Part shown: positions 1 to 7,215 of the stretch, piece after piece | How the letters are laid out: every line of letters starts with the position of its first letter | Numbering within the stretch: the stretch's first letter is position 1 | DNA from: Bacillota bacterium | GTDB lineage: Bacteria > Bacillota > Clostridia > Oscillospirales > Acutalibacteraceae | DNA length: 18,980 nucleotides | Direction of reading: 5' to 3' | Assembly (NCBI GenBank): GCA_023412845.1 | Contig: JAEZRH010000122.1 | Span: 1 to 18,980 of the forward strand | Position numbers and translations under genes: made by a program | Notes under the pieces: generated by a model | Told to the model about the DNA's origin: nothing | The model's database searches: none | What the model saw: only the letters and a program-made list of their open reading frames with translations

Positions 1-117
1 GACCAGAACAGTCGATTTTGCAGAGACCGACGGTACGTTTGCAGCTTCCGCCGCAGACGGCCATAAAACGGCCGCCGCCAGCAGAAACAGGACCGGGATA
101 TTTCCCTTCCATTTCAA
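1..117 (-). CDS. Secreted protein, probable DacF-like D-alanyl-D-alanine carboxypeptidase (5' part only)
   Basis: Only the first 39 codons are in the window; the gene continues past the left edge. I read it from a TTG codon at 117 preceded by AGGTGG with a 6-nt gap. The N-terminus is a classic signal peptide: a basic start (LKWKGN), a hydrophobic core around residues 8-19 (PVLFLLAAAVLW) and an SAAEAA cleavage region near residues 21-26. The last visible residues, SAKSTVLV, fit the start of the penicillin-binding domain of DacF/DacB-type carboxypeptidases, which trim the terminal D-Ala of peptidoglycan stem peptides outside the membrane. The position after ytfJ, in the order scpA-scpB-DUF2953-ytfJ, is where such a gene is often found in Clostridia. 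Signal peptide: seen. Enzyme identity: inferred from context and eight residues, because no SxxK, SxN or KTG motif is inside the window. Confidence 0.5.
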   Translation of the reverse strand, partial: MKWKGNIPVLFLLAAAVLWPSAAEAANVPSVSAKSTVLV

Positions 118-162
118 AGCAACCACCTGCCCGCTTTATTTATATGCGGACGGGGGCTCCGG

Positions 163-600
163 TCATGAGTTGTTTTCTTCCGCCGCAGGCGCTTTCGGCG
201 CGGCCGCGCCTTCCTGCTGCTTCTGCTTTTTGCCTTTTCCAAAAATTCCGGCGACTTTGTCGATCATTTCCGGAGCCTGTTCGATGACCCGGTCGACCGA
301 AGTGCTGCCGGGGTCGACCCGGAGCAGCTTGACGTCGCCGTTCGAGATGGTCAGAAAGGCGACCGGATTGATGGAAACGCCGGCGCCGGTGCCGCCGCCG
401 AAGAACTGCTTTTCCGGCATGGACTTCGCGGCAAAGTCGGAACCGCCCGAAGCGAAGCCGTAGCTGATTTTGGAGATCGGCACGATAACGGTCCCGTCCG
501 GAGACGTAATGGGGTCGCCGATGATGGAATTGACGTCTACCATCTGCTTGATTTTTTCAAGTGTCGTACCCATTAACCCTTCGATTGGATGATCTGCCAT
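163..600 (-). CDS. ytfJ: YtfJ/GerW-family sporulation protein
   Basis: A 145-residue soluble protein matching the YtfJ (GerW) family of spore-forming Firmicutes. In Bacillus the family is needed for proper germination of some spores; its biochemical role is not known. The family pattern is visible: the N-terminus IEGLMGTTLEKIKQMVDVN (residues 6-24), the segment GDPITSPDGTVIVPISKIS, and the glycine-rich GGGTGAGVSINPVAF near the middle. The C-terminal tail is rich in K, Q, A, P and E and looks disordered. I chose the ATG at 600 because AAAGGTGG lies at the right distance upstream; a GTG at 612 overlaps that Shine-Dalgarno sequence and cannot use it. The gene lies between DUF2953 (56 nt upstream) and the secreted carboxypeptidase candidate (45 nt downstream), all on one strand, so it is probably cotranscribed. 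Confidence 0.9.
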   Translation of the reverse strand: MADHPIEGLMGTTLEKIKQMVDVNSIIGDPITSPDGTVIVPISKISYGFASGGSDFAAKSMPEKQFFGGGTGAGVSINPVAFLTISNGDVKLLRVDPGSTSVDRVIEQAPEMIDKVAGIFGKGKKQKQQEGAAAPKAPAAEENNS

Positions 601-655
601 TGAGAGCACCACCTTTTAATAATTCCGGCAATATTCTTTCCCTTTTTTTCCGAAT

Positions 656-1282
656 TTACGCCCCTGCTTTCCCTTTCAGGCTTCTGGAGATTTTTATAGC
701 ACGGATCAGCCCGTAGACTGCGGCGGCCAGAAGGAAGACGAGGCGGATGCCCGCCTTCATGTCAAACCGTACGCTGCTGTCCCGGCCGCTGAAATCCGGG
801 TCGATCGTGATGGACCATTTTCTGCATTTCACCTGCGAGAGGAGGGCTCCCGCCGCAGTACCCACGGCGGCGCAGACGGTTCCGTATTCCACGGCGGTCT
901 GCGCGGCGTCGCCGCCCCCGACGGAGATGGCAAGCAAAAACCTGTTGACGCCCAGATGGCCGAAAAACCTTTTCGCCGTGCCGGAAGCCGTCGAACCCGC
1001 TTCCCTGAGGACGGAGAGAAATCCAGAAAGTCCCTTTCTTTCCAGCAGCTCGCGGATCTTTGTCTGCGGACCCGAAGGTTTTTCGGGCTCTTCGGCAGCC
1101 CTCTGTGCTTCCTGCCCCCCCTTCTCCTTTTTCGGAGGTCGGGGATACACCGTATAATGGAAAAACAGATATCCAACGCGCAGGGAAAAACCGTCCCGGA
1201 ACCGGATCAAAAAAGTGACCCTGCTCAGGTTCAGCAGCAGGAACACCGCCGCCAGCACCGCACCAACAAGCAAAGCGTTCAT
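656..1282 (-). CDS. DUF2953 domain membrane protein
   Basis: A 208-residue protein with a hydrophobic N-terminal segment at residues 1-19 and a second one near residues 178-195, followed by a basic tail. Between them is a proline- and charge-rich linker (about residues 46-80) and a soluble part. The arrangement, and the position directly between scpB and ytfJ, match the DUF2953 family that accompanies ytfJ in sporulating Firmicutes. Its function is unknown. The ATG at 1282 overlaps the TGA of scpB (ATGA), which points to translational coupling. Assignment rests on the topology, on residues such as LRVGYLFFHYTVYPRPPKKE after the first membrane segment, and on gene order. Confidence 0.75.
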   Translation of the reverse strand: MNALLVGAVLAAVFLLLNLSRVTFLIRFRDGFSLRVGYLFFHYTVYPRPPKKEKGGQEAQRAAEEPEKPSGPQTKIRELLERKGLSGFLSVLREAGSTASGTAKRFFGHLGVNRFLLAISVGGGDAAQTAVEYGTVCAAVGTAAGALLSQVKCRKWSITIDPDFSGRDSSVRFDMKAGIRLVFLLAAAVYGLIRAIKISRSLKGKAGA

Positions 1283-1839
1283 CCGGCGTCCTTCTCGGCT
1301 TCCGGCTGCGCCGTTTCCGTCTCTTCTTCCTCATGCTCCGGCGGCGGCAGCTCTTCCAGAGAAGAAATTCCGAGGCACCGCAGGAAATCCGGCGTAGTAC
1401 GGTACAGAAGCGGGCGGCCGGGCAGTTCCAGTCTGCCATGCTCTTCCAGAAGCCCTTTCGCTGTCAGACTGGAAATGACGCCGGAACAGTCCACGCCTCG
1501 GACCTGCTCGACGAACGATTTCGTGACCGGCTGATTATAGGCCACGACGGCCAGAACCTCCAGCGCAGCCTGCGAAAGAGGCATGTTCCGTCTCATGTCG
1601 AGCGTCTCGCGCACCTGCGCGGCATATTCCCGACGGGTGCACATCTGCCAGCCGTCGTTCAGCCGAACGATCTGCACCCCGCCGTTCGTGCTGTTGAACC
1701 GGTCCGCAAGGTCGTTCATCACTTTTTCCGCCGTGGGCCTGTCCATGCCGAGAACGGCGGCTATGCGGTCGAGGGTCACGGCTTCGCCGCTTGCGAAGAG
1801 GATCGCTTCAATCGCTCCCTGAATTTTTTTGATTTCCAA
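1279..1839 (-). CDS. scpB: Segregation and condensation protein B
   Basis: A 186-residue ScpB, the winged-helix partner that binds ScpA and the SMC ATPase to form the bacterial condensin complex acting on replicated origins. Diagnostic stretches are IKKIQGAIEAILFASGEAVT at the N-terminus, MPLSQAALEVLAVVAYNQPV in the second winged helix, and the motif QVRGVDCSGVISSLTAKGLL with the terminal GRPLLYRTTPDFLRCLG. Length is close to the family norm (about 180-200). The last 20 or so residues are very acidic (EHEEEETET) and probably disordered. It starts 7 nt after scpA and its stop overlaps the next gene. Confidence 0.96.
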   Translation of the reverse strand: MEIKKIQGAIEAILFASGEAVTLDRIAAVLGMDRPTAEKVMNDLADRFNSTNGGVQIVRLNDGWQMCTRREYAAQVRETLDMRRNMPLSQAALEVLAVVAYNQPVTKSFVEQVRGVDCSGVISSLTAKGLLEEHGRLELPGRPLLYRTTPDFLRCLGISSLEELPPPEHEEEETETAQPEAEKDAG

Positions 1840-1846
1840 AATTCTT

Positions 1847-2548
1847 TCACCGCCGCTCCAAAAGCTTTACCGTACCGTCGCCTTCGCCTTCCAGGCGGAT
1901 GCGTTTGCCCTTCACCAGTTCCAGCACGGCCAGGAAAGTAGCCACAAGCTCCGACCTTTCCCGGCAGCCGAGAAACAGATCCGCGTATCTTGCCGCTCCG
2001 GAAACCTTCAGCCGTCTGAGCACATGGATGATACGCGAAGTCACGCTAACGATTTTGTGCGATACAATGCCGGAAAACGCCTCCGGCGAAGGCGGAAGAA
2101 AGCGCTTCCCCCTTCCCAAGGCGCTGCGAAGGGCGTCCAGAATTTCCTGCGGGGCAATACGCCCCCGGTAGGAAGCATCAAATTCGATCGGTTCCGGCTC
2201 GCGCGCGAATGCGTCGAAGCTGACCCGCTCAGACAGAAGCGCCGCCATCCGCCTGCATTCCTGATATTCCAGCAGCTGACCGCTCAGTTCCCTCGTCAGC
2301 TGTTCCGCTTCCTCCGGCTTCGGCAGGAGCGACACCGTTTTGATGTACACGAGGCGCGCCGCCATCTCCAGGAACTCGCTTGCAACGTCCATATCCTGCT
2401 GCTTCATGTGCTCGACCTGCTCCATGTACTGGTCGACAAGATCGGTGATGCGGATCTCGCAGATATTCAGCTTGTTTTTGGCGATGAGGGCGAGCAGCAG
2501 ATCGAGCGGGCCTTCGAACGTCTCCAGCTTATAGCTTAGCTTTTCCAT
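1847..2548 (-). CDS. scpA: Segregation and condensation protein A
   Basis: A 233-residue ScpA, the kleisin subunit that bridges the SMC heads and binds ScpB. The family signature FEGPLDLLLALIAKNKLNIC is at residues 11-30, followed by the helical region EIRITDLVDQYMEQVEHM. The segment DVASEFLEMAARLVYIKTVSLLP and the C-terminal winged helix (LVATFLAVLELVKGKRIRLE) are also typical. The ribosome binding site upstream of the ATG at 2548 is weak (GTAAGA). The gene begins 15 nt after the M50 peptidase stop, so translation is probably helped by the upstream gene. Confidence 0.97.
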   Translation of the reverse strand: MEKLSYKLETFEGPLDLLLALIAKNKLNICEIRITDLVDQYMEQVEHMKQQDMDVASEFLEMAARLVYIKTVSLLPKPEEAEQLTRELSGQLLEYQECRRMAALLSERVSFDAFAREPEPIEFDASYRGRIAPQEILDALRSALGRGKRFLPPSPEAFSGIVSHKIVSVTSRIIHVLRRLKVSGAARYADLFLGCRERSELVATFLAVLELVKGKRIRLEGEGDGTVKLLERR

Positions 2549-2563
2549 AATCTTACTGTTTCA

Positions 2564-3256
2564 TTACAGAACGCCGAAGAGTTTGAACGGCAGGCTCCCG
2601 AGCCAAAGCACCGCGTTGTAGCACATGCTGTTGAGCCAGTTGAGCGGCACGCTCAGTGCTCCGCTGAACATCACGACGAATGCGATCATCACGATGATGT
2701 TCTGATATCTGTAATAGTTGTACAGCGCCCGGGGAGATAAAAACGCGCCGAGGATCTTCGAACCGTCCAGAGGCGGCAGAGGAATCAGATTGAACACGGC
2801 GAGCGCCACATTGATCAAAATATAATACTGGAGGAAGTAAAACAGGATTTCCGGCACATTATGACCTGCGCCCACGTATACGCCGAACAGGATCAGCGCA
2901 CCGACCAGCGCCGCGAGGAAATTGGACATCGGCCCGGCAAGAGAAGACAGCGCGACATCCCTGCGCGGATTTTTGAAGTTGCGCGAATCGATCGGCACAG
3001 GCTTGGCCCACCCGAAGCCGAACAGCAGCAGGAACAGGGAGCCGGCGGGATCAAAGCTCGACAGTGGATTCAGCGTGAGGCGGCCCTGAAATCTGGCCGT
3101 GTTGTCCCCCAGTTTGGAAGCCGCCCATGCGTGGGCACACTCATGCAGGGGAAGAATGCAGAAAATGATAAACAGCGTCGCCAGAATCTGCGGAAGCACT
3201 TCGCTCAGCTTCATCGGCTGGCCGCTAAACACATTTCGGATAATATCGATCAGCAT
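2564..3256 (-). CDS. M50-family (site-2 protease-like) intramembrane metallopeptidase
   Basis: A 230-residue polytopic membrane protein of the rhomboid-unrelated M50B / site-2 protease group. The zinc motif HECAH is at residues 38-42 inside the first long hydrophobic segment, and the second conserved motif NLIPLPPLDG is at residues 156-165 with the third zinc ligand D164. WAKPVPID and SLAGPMSNFLAAL, typical of the group, are present. I chose the ATG at 3256 because AAGGAGAG sits 7 nt before it; an in-frame extension to 3307 has no comparable site. Substrate is unknown; this group in Clostridia is usually found beside scpA, as here. It is the first gene of the left minus-strand operon. Confidence 0.92.
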   Translation of the reverse strand: MLIDIIRNVFSGQPMKLSEVLPQILATLFIIFCILPLHECAHAWAASKLGDNTARFQGRLTLNPLSSFDPAGSLFLLLFGFGWAKPVPIDSRNFKNPRRDVALSSLAGPMSNFLAALVGALILFGVYVGAGHNVPEILFYFLQYYILINVALAVFNLIPLPPLDGSKILGAFLSPRALYNYYRYQNIIVMIAFVVMFSGALSVPLNWLNSMCYNAVLWLGSLPFKLFGVL

Positions 3257-3332
3257 ACGGCACTCTCCTTCAACCGGCCTTTGTGCGGATGCTGCGCTTT
3301 CCGCCAAAAAACGGTATACTACTCATTGTTTG

Positions 3333-3361
3333 ATTATAATACGTTGCACAGGAAAAAACAA
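3333..3361 (-). promoter_or_regulatory. Sigma-A type promoter for the M50-scpAB-ytfJ operon
   Basis: On the minus strand, TTGTTT (3361-3356) and a perfect TATAAT (3338-3333) are separated by 17 nt. The distance to the ATG at 3256 leaves a leader of roughly 70 nt. No stronger promoter is visible inside the operon down to position 163. Confidence 0.6.
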
Positions 3362-3424
3362 GCAGAACGGCGACGCCCTTCCCGCTTTCCAATCTTTTTT
3401 GCGGGAATCTCATGTAAAAAGTTC

Positions 3425-3456
3425 TTGCAATTGCGCCCGCAATCTGGTAATATAAT
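3425..3456 (+). promoter_or_regulatory. Promoter of rpmB
   Basis: TTGCAA at 3425-3430 is 17 nt from TAATAT at 3448-3453, which overlaps a perfect TATAAT at 3451-3456. It lies 45-75 nt before the rpmB start and is divergent from the M50 promoter. Confidence 0.6.
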
Positions 3457-3500
3457 TCTGTTGCTGTTTGAACGTAAGCCTTTAAAGGAGGTGCAGATAG

Positions 3501-3689
3501 ATGGCAAAATGTGAAATTTGCGGTAAAGAAGTTACCTTTGGCATTCAGGTCTCCCATTCTCACAGGCGTTCTTCAAGAACGTGGAAACCGAACGTCAGAC
3601 GCGTAAAGGCGGTTGTAAACGGTTCCCCGAAAAGGATTTATGCCTGCACCCGCTGCCTGCGTTCCGGAAAAGTGACCCGCGCGGTCTGA
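3501..3689 (+). CDS. rpmB: 50S ribosomal protein L28
   Basis: A 62-residue L28, a basic protein of the large ribosomal subunit. It has the zinc-binding (C+) form: CEIC at residues 4-7 and CTRC at residues 49-52. The family core SHSHRRSSRTWKPNVRRVK is complete. The start is fixed by AAAGGAGGTG at 3484-3493, 7 nt before the ATG. The gene is monocistronic, with its own promoter and a strong terminator immediately downstream. Confidence 0.98.
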   Translation: MAKCEICGKEVTFGIQVSHSHRRSSRTWKPNVRRVKAVVNGSPKRIYACTRCLRSGKVTRAV

Positions 3690-3714
3690 TTTTCCGTATT
3701 GATCCCGCTTTGAA

Positions 3715-3747
3715 AGGCGAAGCACCGTTTCGGTGCTTCGCCTTTTT
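3715..3747 (+). terminator. Rho-independent terminator of rpmB
   Basis: A perfect 13-bp stem (AGGCGAAGCACCG / CGGTGCTTCGCCT) with a 3-nt TTT loop is followed by a run of five T. It begins 26 nt after the rpmB stop codon. Confidence 0.95.
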
Positions 3748-3829
3748 GCTCTGTCTGCCGCGGGGTCGGGGCGGATCCTTTCCGTCGGATTTTCGAAAAC
3801 TGCTTGCGGCGAATCGAAGAAATCCGGGC

Positions 3830-3865
3830 GGCCCCTCCTCAGACAGCAGGGCCGAGGGCCTTTTT
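3830..3865 (+). terminator. Possible second terminator-like hairpin
   Basis: GGCCCCTC (3830-3837) can pair with GAGGGCC (3854-3860) with one bulged C, followed directly by TTTTT at 3861-3865. It stands 80 nt beyond the first terminator. The large loop and the bulge make it less convincing. Nothing else is visible between 3748 and 3910. Confidence 0.35.
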
Positions 3866-3910
3866 CCATCCGGAAAGCTTTTTGCTCCAGACACATTCGA
3901 AAAATCATTT

Positions 3911-3930
3911 AAAATATTTCGAAATATTTT
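3911..3930. promoter_or_regulatory. Perfect 20-bp palindrome, candidate operator of the GH13 gene
   Basis: AAAATATTTC is followed immediately by its exact reverse complement GAAATATTTT, with a central CG. The palindrome ends 11 nt before the -35 hexamer of the GH13 promoter. A central CG within a palindrome is common for operators of LacI-family sugar regulators, but no regulator gene is adjacent, so the regulator is unknown. Confidence 0.55.
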
Positions 3931-3941
3931 GCTCAAAACGA

Positions 3942-3970
3942 TTGACGGATTTCGCCTGCGATAATATAGT
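3942..3970 (+). promoter_or_regulatory. Promoter of the GH13 gene
   Basis: TTGACG at 3942-3947 and TATAGT at 3965-3970 are spaced by 17 nt, each five of six matches to the sigma-A consensus. The leader before the ATG at 4010 is about 35 nt and contains AAAGGAGG. Confidence 0.75.
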
Positions 3971-4009
3971 AAATATCGGTATCTTGAATTTATAAAGGAG
4001 GACGGAGAA

Positions 4010-5581
4010 ATGCCCGACTGGCTGAAGGATGCCGTATTTTACGAAATCTACCCGCAGTCGTTCTGCGACTCGAACGGGGACGGGATCGGGGACATCCCTG
4101 GAATCACTGAAAAACTGGAATATATCAAATGGCTCGGGTGCAACGCCATATGGATCAACCCGTGCTTCGACTCGCCTTTCTGCGACGCGGGGTACGACGT
4201 GAGCGACTACAAAAAAGTAGCGCCGCGCTACGGCACGAACGACGATCTCTGCGAACTTTTCCGGAAGGCGCACGAAACTGGGATCCGCGTGCTGCTTGAC
4301 CTTGTGCCCGGCCACACGTCGGAAGAGCACCTCTGGTTCCGGCAAAGCTGCCTGCCGCAGAAAAACGAATATTCAAACCGGTACATCTGGACGGACAGCA
4401 TCTGGAACGCGCCGATGGAGTACCGCTGCATCGGCGGCCGGGCCGACCGCGACGGGAACTACATCGTCAACTTTTTCAGCACACAGCCGGCTCTGAATTA
4501 CGGATTCAAAAAGGTCACCGGCGGCTGGCAGCTTCCTTATACGCACCCAGACTGTCTGGCGACGCGGCGCGCCATGGAAGACGTGATGCGCTCCTGGCTC
4601 GACAAGGGCTGCGACGGATTCCGGGTGGACATGGCTGCCTCCCTCGTGAAAAACGACGATGAAGAAAAATCGGCGACCGGAGAAATCTGGCGGGAGGTCC
4701 GGACGATATTCGACCGCGAATTCCCGCAGGCCGCGCTGATCTCCGAATGGTCCGACCCGCCCCGCGCGCTGAAATACGGCTTTCACTGCGATTTTTATCT
4801 GAACCATAAAAACAACGGCTACGCTTCGCTTTTCCGCGACCGGGACGAAAAGGCCGGGCGCCCGCTGAGCTTCTTCAGTTCCTCCGGCAAGGGGAACATC
4901 CGCCGTTTCACCGCGGAATACCTGCCGTGGTATGAAAAGACGAAACAGCTGGGATACATCAGCTTCATCACCGGCAACCACGACACGCCCCGCATCAGCC
5001 GGGACCTGAACCCGCTGGAACTGAAGCTTGCCTATGCGTTTCTCTTCACGATGCCAGGCGTTCCGTTCCTTTACTACGGCGACGAAATCGGGATGAAATA
5101 CCTGGAGGGGCTTACGAGCAAAGAGGGCGGCTTCGACCGCACGGGCAGCCGGACGCCCATGCAGTGGAACGCTTCGGAAGCGAACCTCGGTTTTTCGGCC
5201 GCTTCCGAAGACAAACTCTACCTGCCCGTAGATCCCTCGCCCGACGCGCCGACTGTGAACGAACAGTCCGGCCGGGAGGATTCGCTTTTGAACACCCTGC
5301 GGGCAGTCATCCGGCTGCGGCATGAAAACTCCTGCATCCAGGCGGACGGTCCGTTCGAAGCGTTGTATGCAAAATCAGGCAAATATCCGTTCGTTTACCG
5401 CCGCGGGAATCTTCTGTTCGCCGTGAATCCCTCCTCCGCACCGGCGCAGGCCCCCGTGCCTTCCCTGGGCGACGTGATCTTCTCCATCGGCCAAAGCGCG
5501 GAACAGGGCGAAAAATCCATCCGCCTTGCCCCTCAGTCGTTTACCGCCATCCGACAAGACGGAGAAGCTGCGGAAGTCTGA
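4010..5581 (+). CDS. GH13 alpha-glucan/alpha-glucoside-active enzyme (intracellular)
   Basis: A 523-residue GH13 (alpha-amylase superfamily) enzyme without a signal peptide, so it acts in the cytoplasm. Seen: the calcium-type loop DSNGDGIGD (residues 20-28); region I DLVPGH (97-102); region II GFRVD with nucleophile D207; the acid/base glutamate E246 in ISEW; and region IV GNHD with transition-state residue D325. All three catalytic acids are present. A small C-terminal beta domain follows from about residue 430. The sequence resembles a group of Firmicutes proteins loosely labelled alpha-amylase, glucosidase or trehalose-synthase-like; I cannot assign a substrate. It is alone between its own promoter and terminator, with no transporter or regulator beside it. 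A GGAGG site 8 nt before the ATG fixes the start. Confidence 0.9.
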   Translation: MPDWLKDAVFYEIYPQSFCDSNGDGIGDIPGITEKLEYIKWLGCNAIWINPCFDSPFCDAGYDVSDYKKVAPRYGTNDDLCELFRKAHETGIRVLLDLVPGHTSEEHLWFRQSCLPQKNEYSNRYIWTDSIWNAPMEYRCIGGRADRDGNYIVNFFSTQPALNYGFKKVTGGWQLPYTHPDCLATRRAMEDVMRSWLDKGCDGFRVDMAASLVKNDDEEKSATGEIWREVRTIFDREFPQAALISEWSDPPRALKYGFHCDFYLNHKNNGYASLFRDRDEKAGRPLSFFSSSGKGNIRRFTAEYLPWYEKTKQLGYISFITGNHDTPRISRDLNPLELKLAYAFLFTMPGVPFLYYGDEIGMKYLEGLTSKEGGFDRTGSRTPMQWNASEANLGFSAASEDKLYLPVDPSPDAPTVNEQSGREDSLLNTLRAVIRLRHENSCIQADGPFEALYAKSGKYPFVYRRGNLLFAVNPSSAPAQAPVPSLGDVIFSIGQSAEQGEKSIRLAPQSFTAIRQDGEAAEV

Positions 5582-5612
5582 CGGATAATCATTCATGGCA
5601 GAAATCCGGACA

Positions 5613-5663
5613 GAAAAACACTCCCCGGAACGGCCCTTGCAGGTCAGACCGGAGAGTGCTTTT
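5613..5663. terminator. Bidirectional terminator between GH13 gene and lpdA
   Basis: CACTCCCCGG (5619-5628) pairs with CCGGAGAGTG (5649-5658) with one mismatch. CTTTT follows on the plus strand and a run of five A precedes the stem, giving T5 on the minus strand. It lies between convergent genes, 37 nt after the GH13 stop and about 50 nt after the lpdA stop. Confidence 0.7.
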
Positions 5664-5710
5664 GCCGTCTGAAGCTTTCCCTGCCTTAAGGACGCTCTGC
5701 ACCGGCGCGG

Positions 5711-7117
5711 TCAGGCCAAGCCCTTTGCCGCTTCAAAGACCGCTTCCGCCGCCGTCGGGTGGGCGTGGACAGTCTCCGCCACCCGTTCGGCCGTCAGCCG
5801 GTTCGACACCGCAAGGGCGACCTCGGCGATGAGCTCGGAGGCGTGCAGGCCGACGATGCTGCCGCCGAGCAGCACGCCGGTTTCAGGGTCGGCGATCAGC
5901 TTGACAAAGCCTCTCGCGTCGCCGGAAGCGACCGCCCTGCCGTTCGCGGCGAACGGATATTTCGACACCTTGACCTGCCTGCCCTGCGCTTTCGCGGACT
6001 TCTCCGACAAGCCGACCTGGGCAACTTCCGGGTCGGTGAAAACGGCGCCAGGAACAGCGGATTCGTCCATCTCACAGCCGTGGCCCAGCATATTCCGCAC
6101 CGCAACGACGCCCTGCCTGGACGCCGCATGCGCAAGCATGATACGCCCGGTGACGTCGCCCGCGGCGTAAATGTGCGGCGCGCTCGTGCGCATCCTGACG
6201 TCGACGCGGATTCCCCTGCCGTTCGCATTCCGTTCGACGCCGGCTTTTTCGAGGTCCAGGCCGTCCGCATACGGCGTCCTGCCGACCGCCATCAGGACCT
6301 TTTGAGAAAAGACGCTGTGTTCTCCCTTTTTGTCTTCGAAGGTCACTTCGCATCCGCCGTCTTTTTCCGAAATGCGCGTCACCTTCGCGCCGCGGTAAAG
6401 GGCTATTCCCTGCTGCTTTGCATATCTGGCGACATACGCGCACACGTCGGAGTCGAAATTGCTCAGGCACTCGCCGAAATACTCGACGACACTGACCGGG
6501 ACTCCGAACGCCGCGAAAAGGCACGCGAACTCCATTCCGATCACGCCGCCGCCGATGACCGTCAGGCTTTCGGGCATCCTGGAAAGCGCAAGGGCCTCGT
6601 CGCTTGACAGGACGCCCGGCAGGTCGGCCCCGGGGACGTTCAGGACGGCCGGACCGGAACCGGTCGCAAGAAGAATATCCTTCGCATGGACGCGCAGGAT
6701 ACCTTCGCCGGTGTGCACCGTGACGTCCGCGCCGCCGGAAAGCTCCGCCGCACCGTTTATCGTATGGACACCGGCCGATTTCAAAAGAAACCGAACGCCG
6801 TCCGTCAGCTTCGACACCGCCTCGTCCTTCCGCCGTACGGCCTTTGCGAGGTCGGCACGGATGTTCTCCGCGCTGCAGCCGAACTCCGCCGCGTTTTTCA
6901 TGGTGCGGAACGCCTGCGCGCTGCCGATCAGCGCTTTTGTCGGGATACAGCCGCGGTTCAGACAAGTTCCCCCCACGGCGTCTTTCTCCACCAGCACCGC
7001 GGACGCGCCGAGCTTTGCCGCCTCCAGCGCGGCCACATATCCGCCGGGGCCTCCCCCGACCACGGCAATATCGCAGACGACCTCTTCATCCGCGGCGAAT
7101 CTGTTCTGTCCGTCCAT
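5711..7117 (-). CDS. lpdA: Dihydrolipoyl dehydrogenase (E3)
   Basis: A 468-residue FAD- and NAD-dependent dihydrolipoamide dehydrogenase, which reoxidises lipoyl groups of 2-oxoacid dehydrogenase complexes or the glycine cleavage system. The FAD motif GGGPGG is at residues 21-26, the redox disulfide C52/C57 in GTCLNRGCIPTK, the NAD-binding VIGGGVIG at 187-194, the second FAD motif AAGDVTG at 318-324, and the catalytic H453 and E458 in HAHPTAAE near the C-terminus. This is the full family length and there is no N-terminal lipoyl domain. TTGGAGG lies 8 nt before the ATG. No E1, E2, glycine cleavage or lipoate ligase gene is nearby. It follows the VOC gene by 98 nt with no terminator between them, so cotranscription is possible. 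Confidence 0.95.
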   Translation of the reverse strand: MDGQNRFAADEEVVCDIAVVGGGPGGYVAALEAAKLGASAVLVEKDAVGGTCLNRGCIPTKALIGSAQAFRTMKNAAEFGCSAENIRADLAKAVRRKDEAVSKLTDGVRFLLKSAGVHTINGAAELSGGADVTVHTGEGILRVHAKDILLATGSGPAVLNVPGADLPGVLSSDEALALSRMPESLTVIGGGVIGMEFACLFAAFGVPVSVVEYFGECLSNFDSDVCAYVARYAKQQGIALYRGAKVTRISEKDGGCEVTFEDKKGEHSVFSQKVLMAVGRTPYADGLDLEKAGVERNANGRGIRVDVRMRTSAPHIYAAGDVTGRIMLAHAASRQGVVAVRNMLGHGCEMDESAVPGAVFTDPEVAQVGLSEKSAKAQGRQVKVSKYPFAANGRAVASGDARGFVKLIADPETGVLLGGSIVGLHASELIAEVALAVSNRLTAERVAETVHAHPTAAEAVFEAAKGLA

Positions 7118-7215
7118 TGATTAGCCTCCAACACGGCCGCCGCGTTCCATCCGAAACGGCGCGGCTGCGCTTTCTCATATTTTGGTCCGCAAATCGGGAT
7201 TCACCGTCCCAGTAC

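Noticed and set aside
601..612. GTG at 612 as start of ytfJ
   Set aside because: It overlaps the AAAGGTGG ribosome binding site that serves the ATG at 600, and family members begin near the ATG.
762..1439. Minus-strand open frame of 225 codons overlapping DUF2953 and scpB
   Set aside because: It is arginine-rich and low in complexity, lies in another frame of two supported genes, and has no family features.
3257..3307. N-terminal extension of the M50 peptidase to 3307
   Set aside because: The added residues are not hydrophobic or conserved-looking, and AAGGAGAG is placed for the ATG at 3256.
4373..5323. Minus-strand open frame of 316 codons inside the GH13 gene
   Set aside because: It is antisense to an enzyme with all catalytic motifs, and its own translation shows no domain.
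7118..7215. Possible small gene or regulator between VOC and lpdA
   Set aside because: The frame stays open only because the stretch is short; the translation is basic and low-complexity with no start signal. I see only the lpdA ribosome binding site here.
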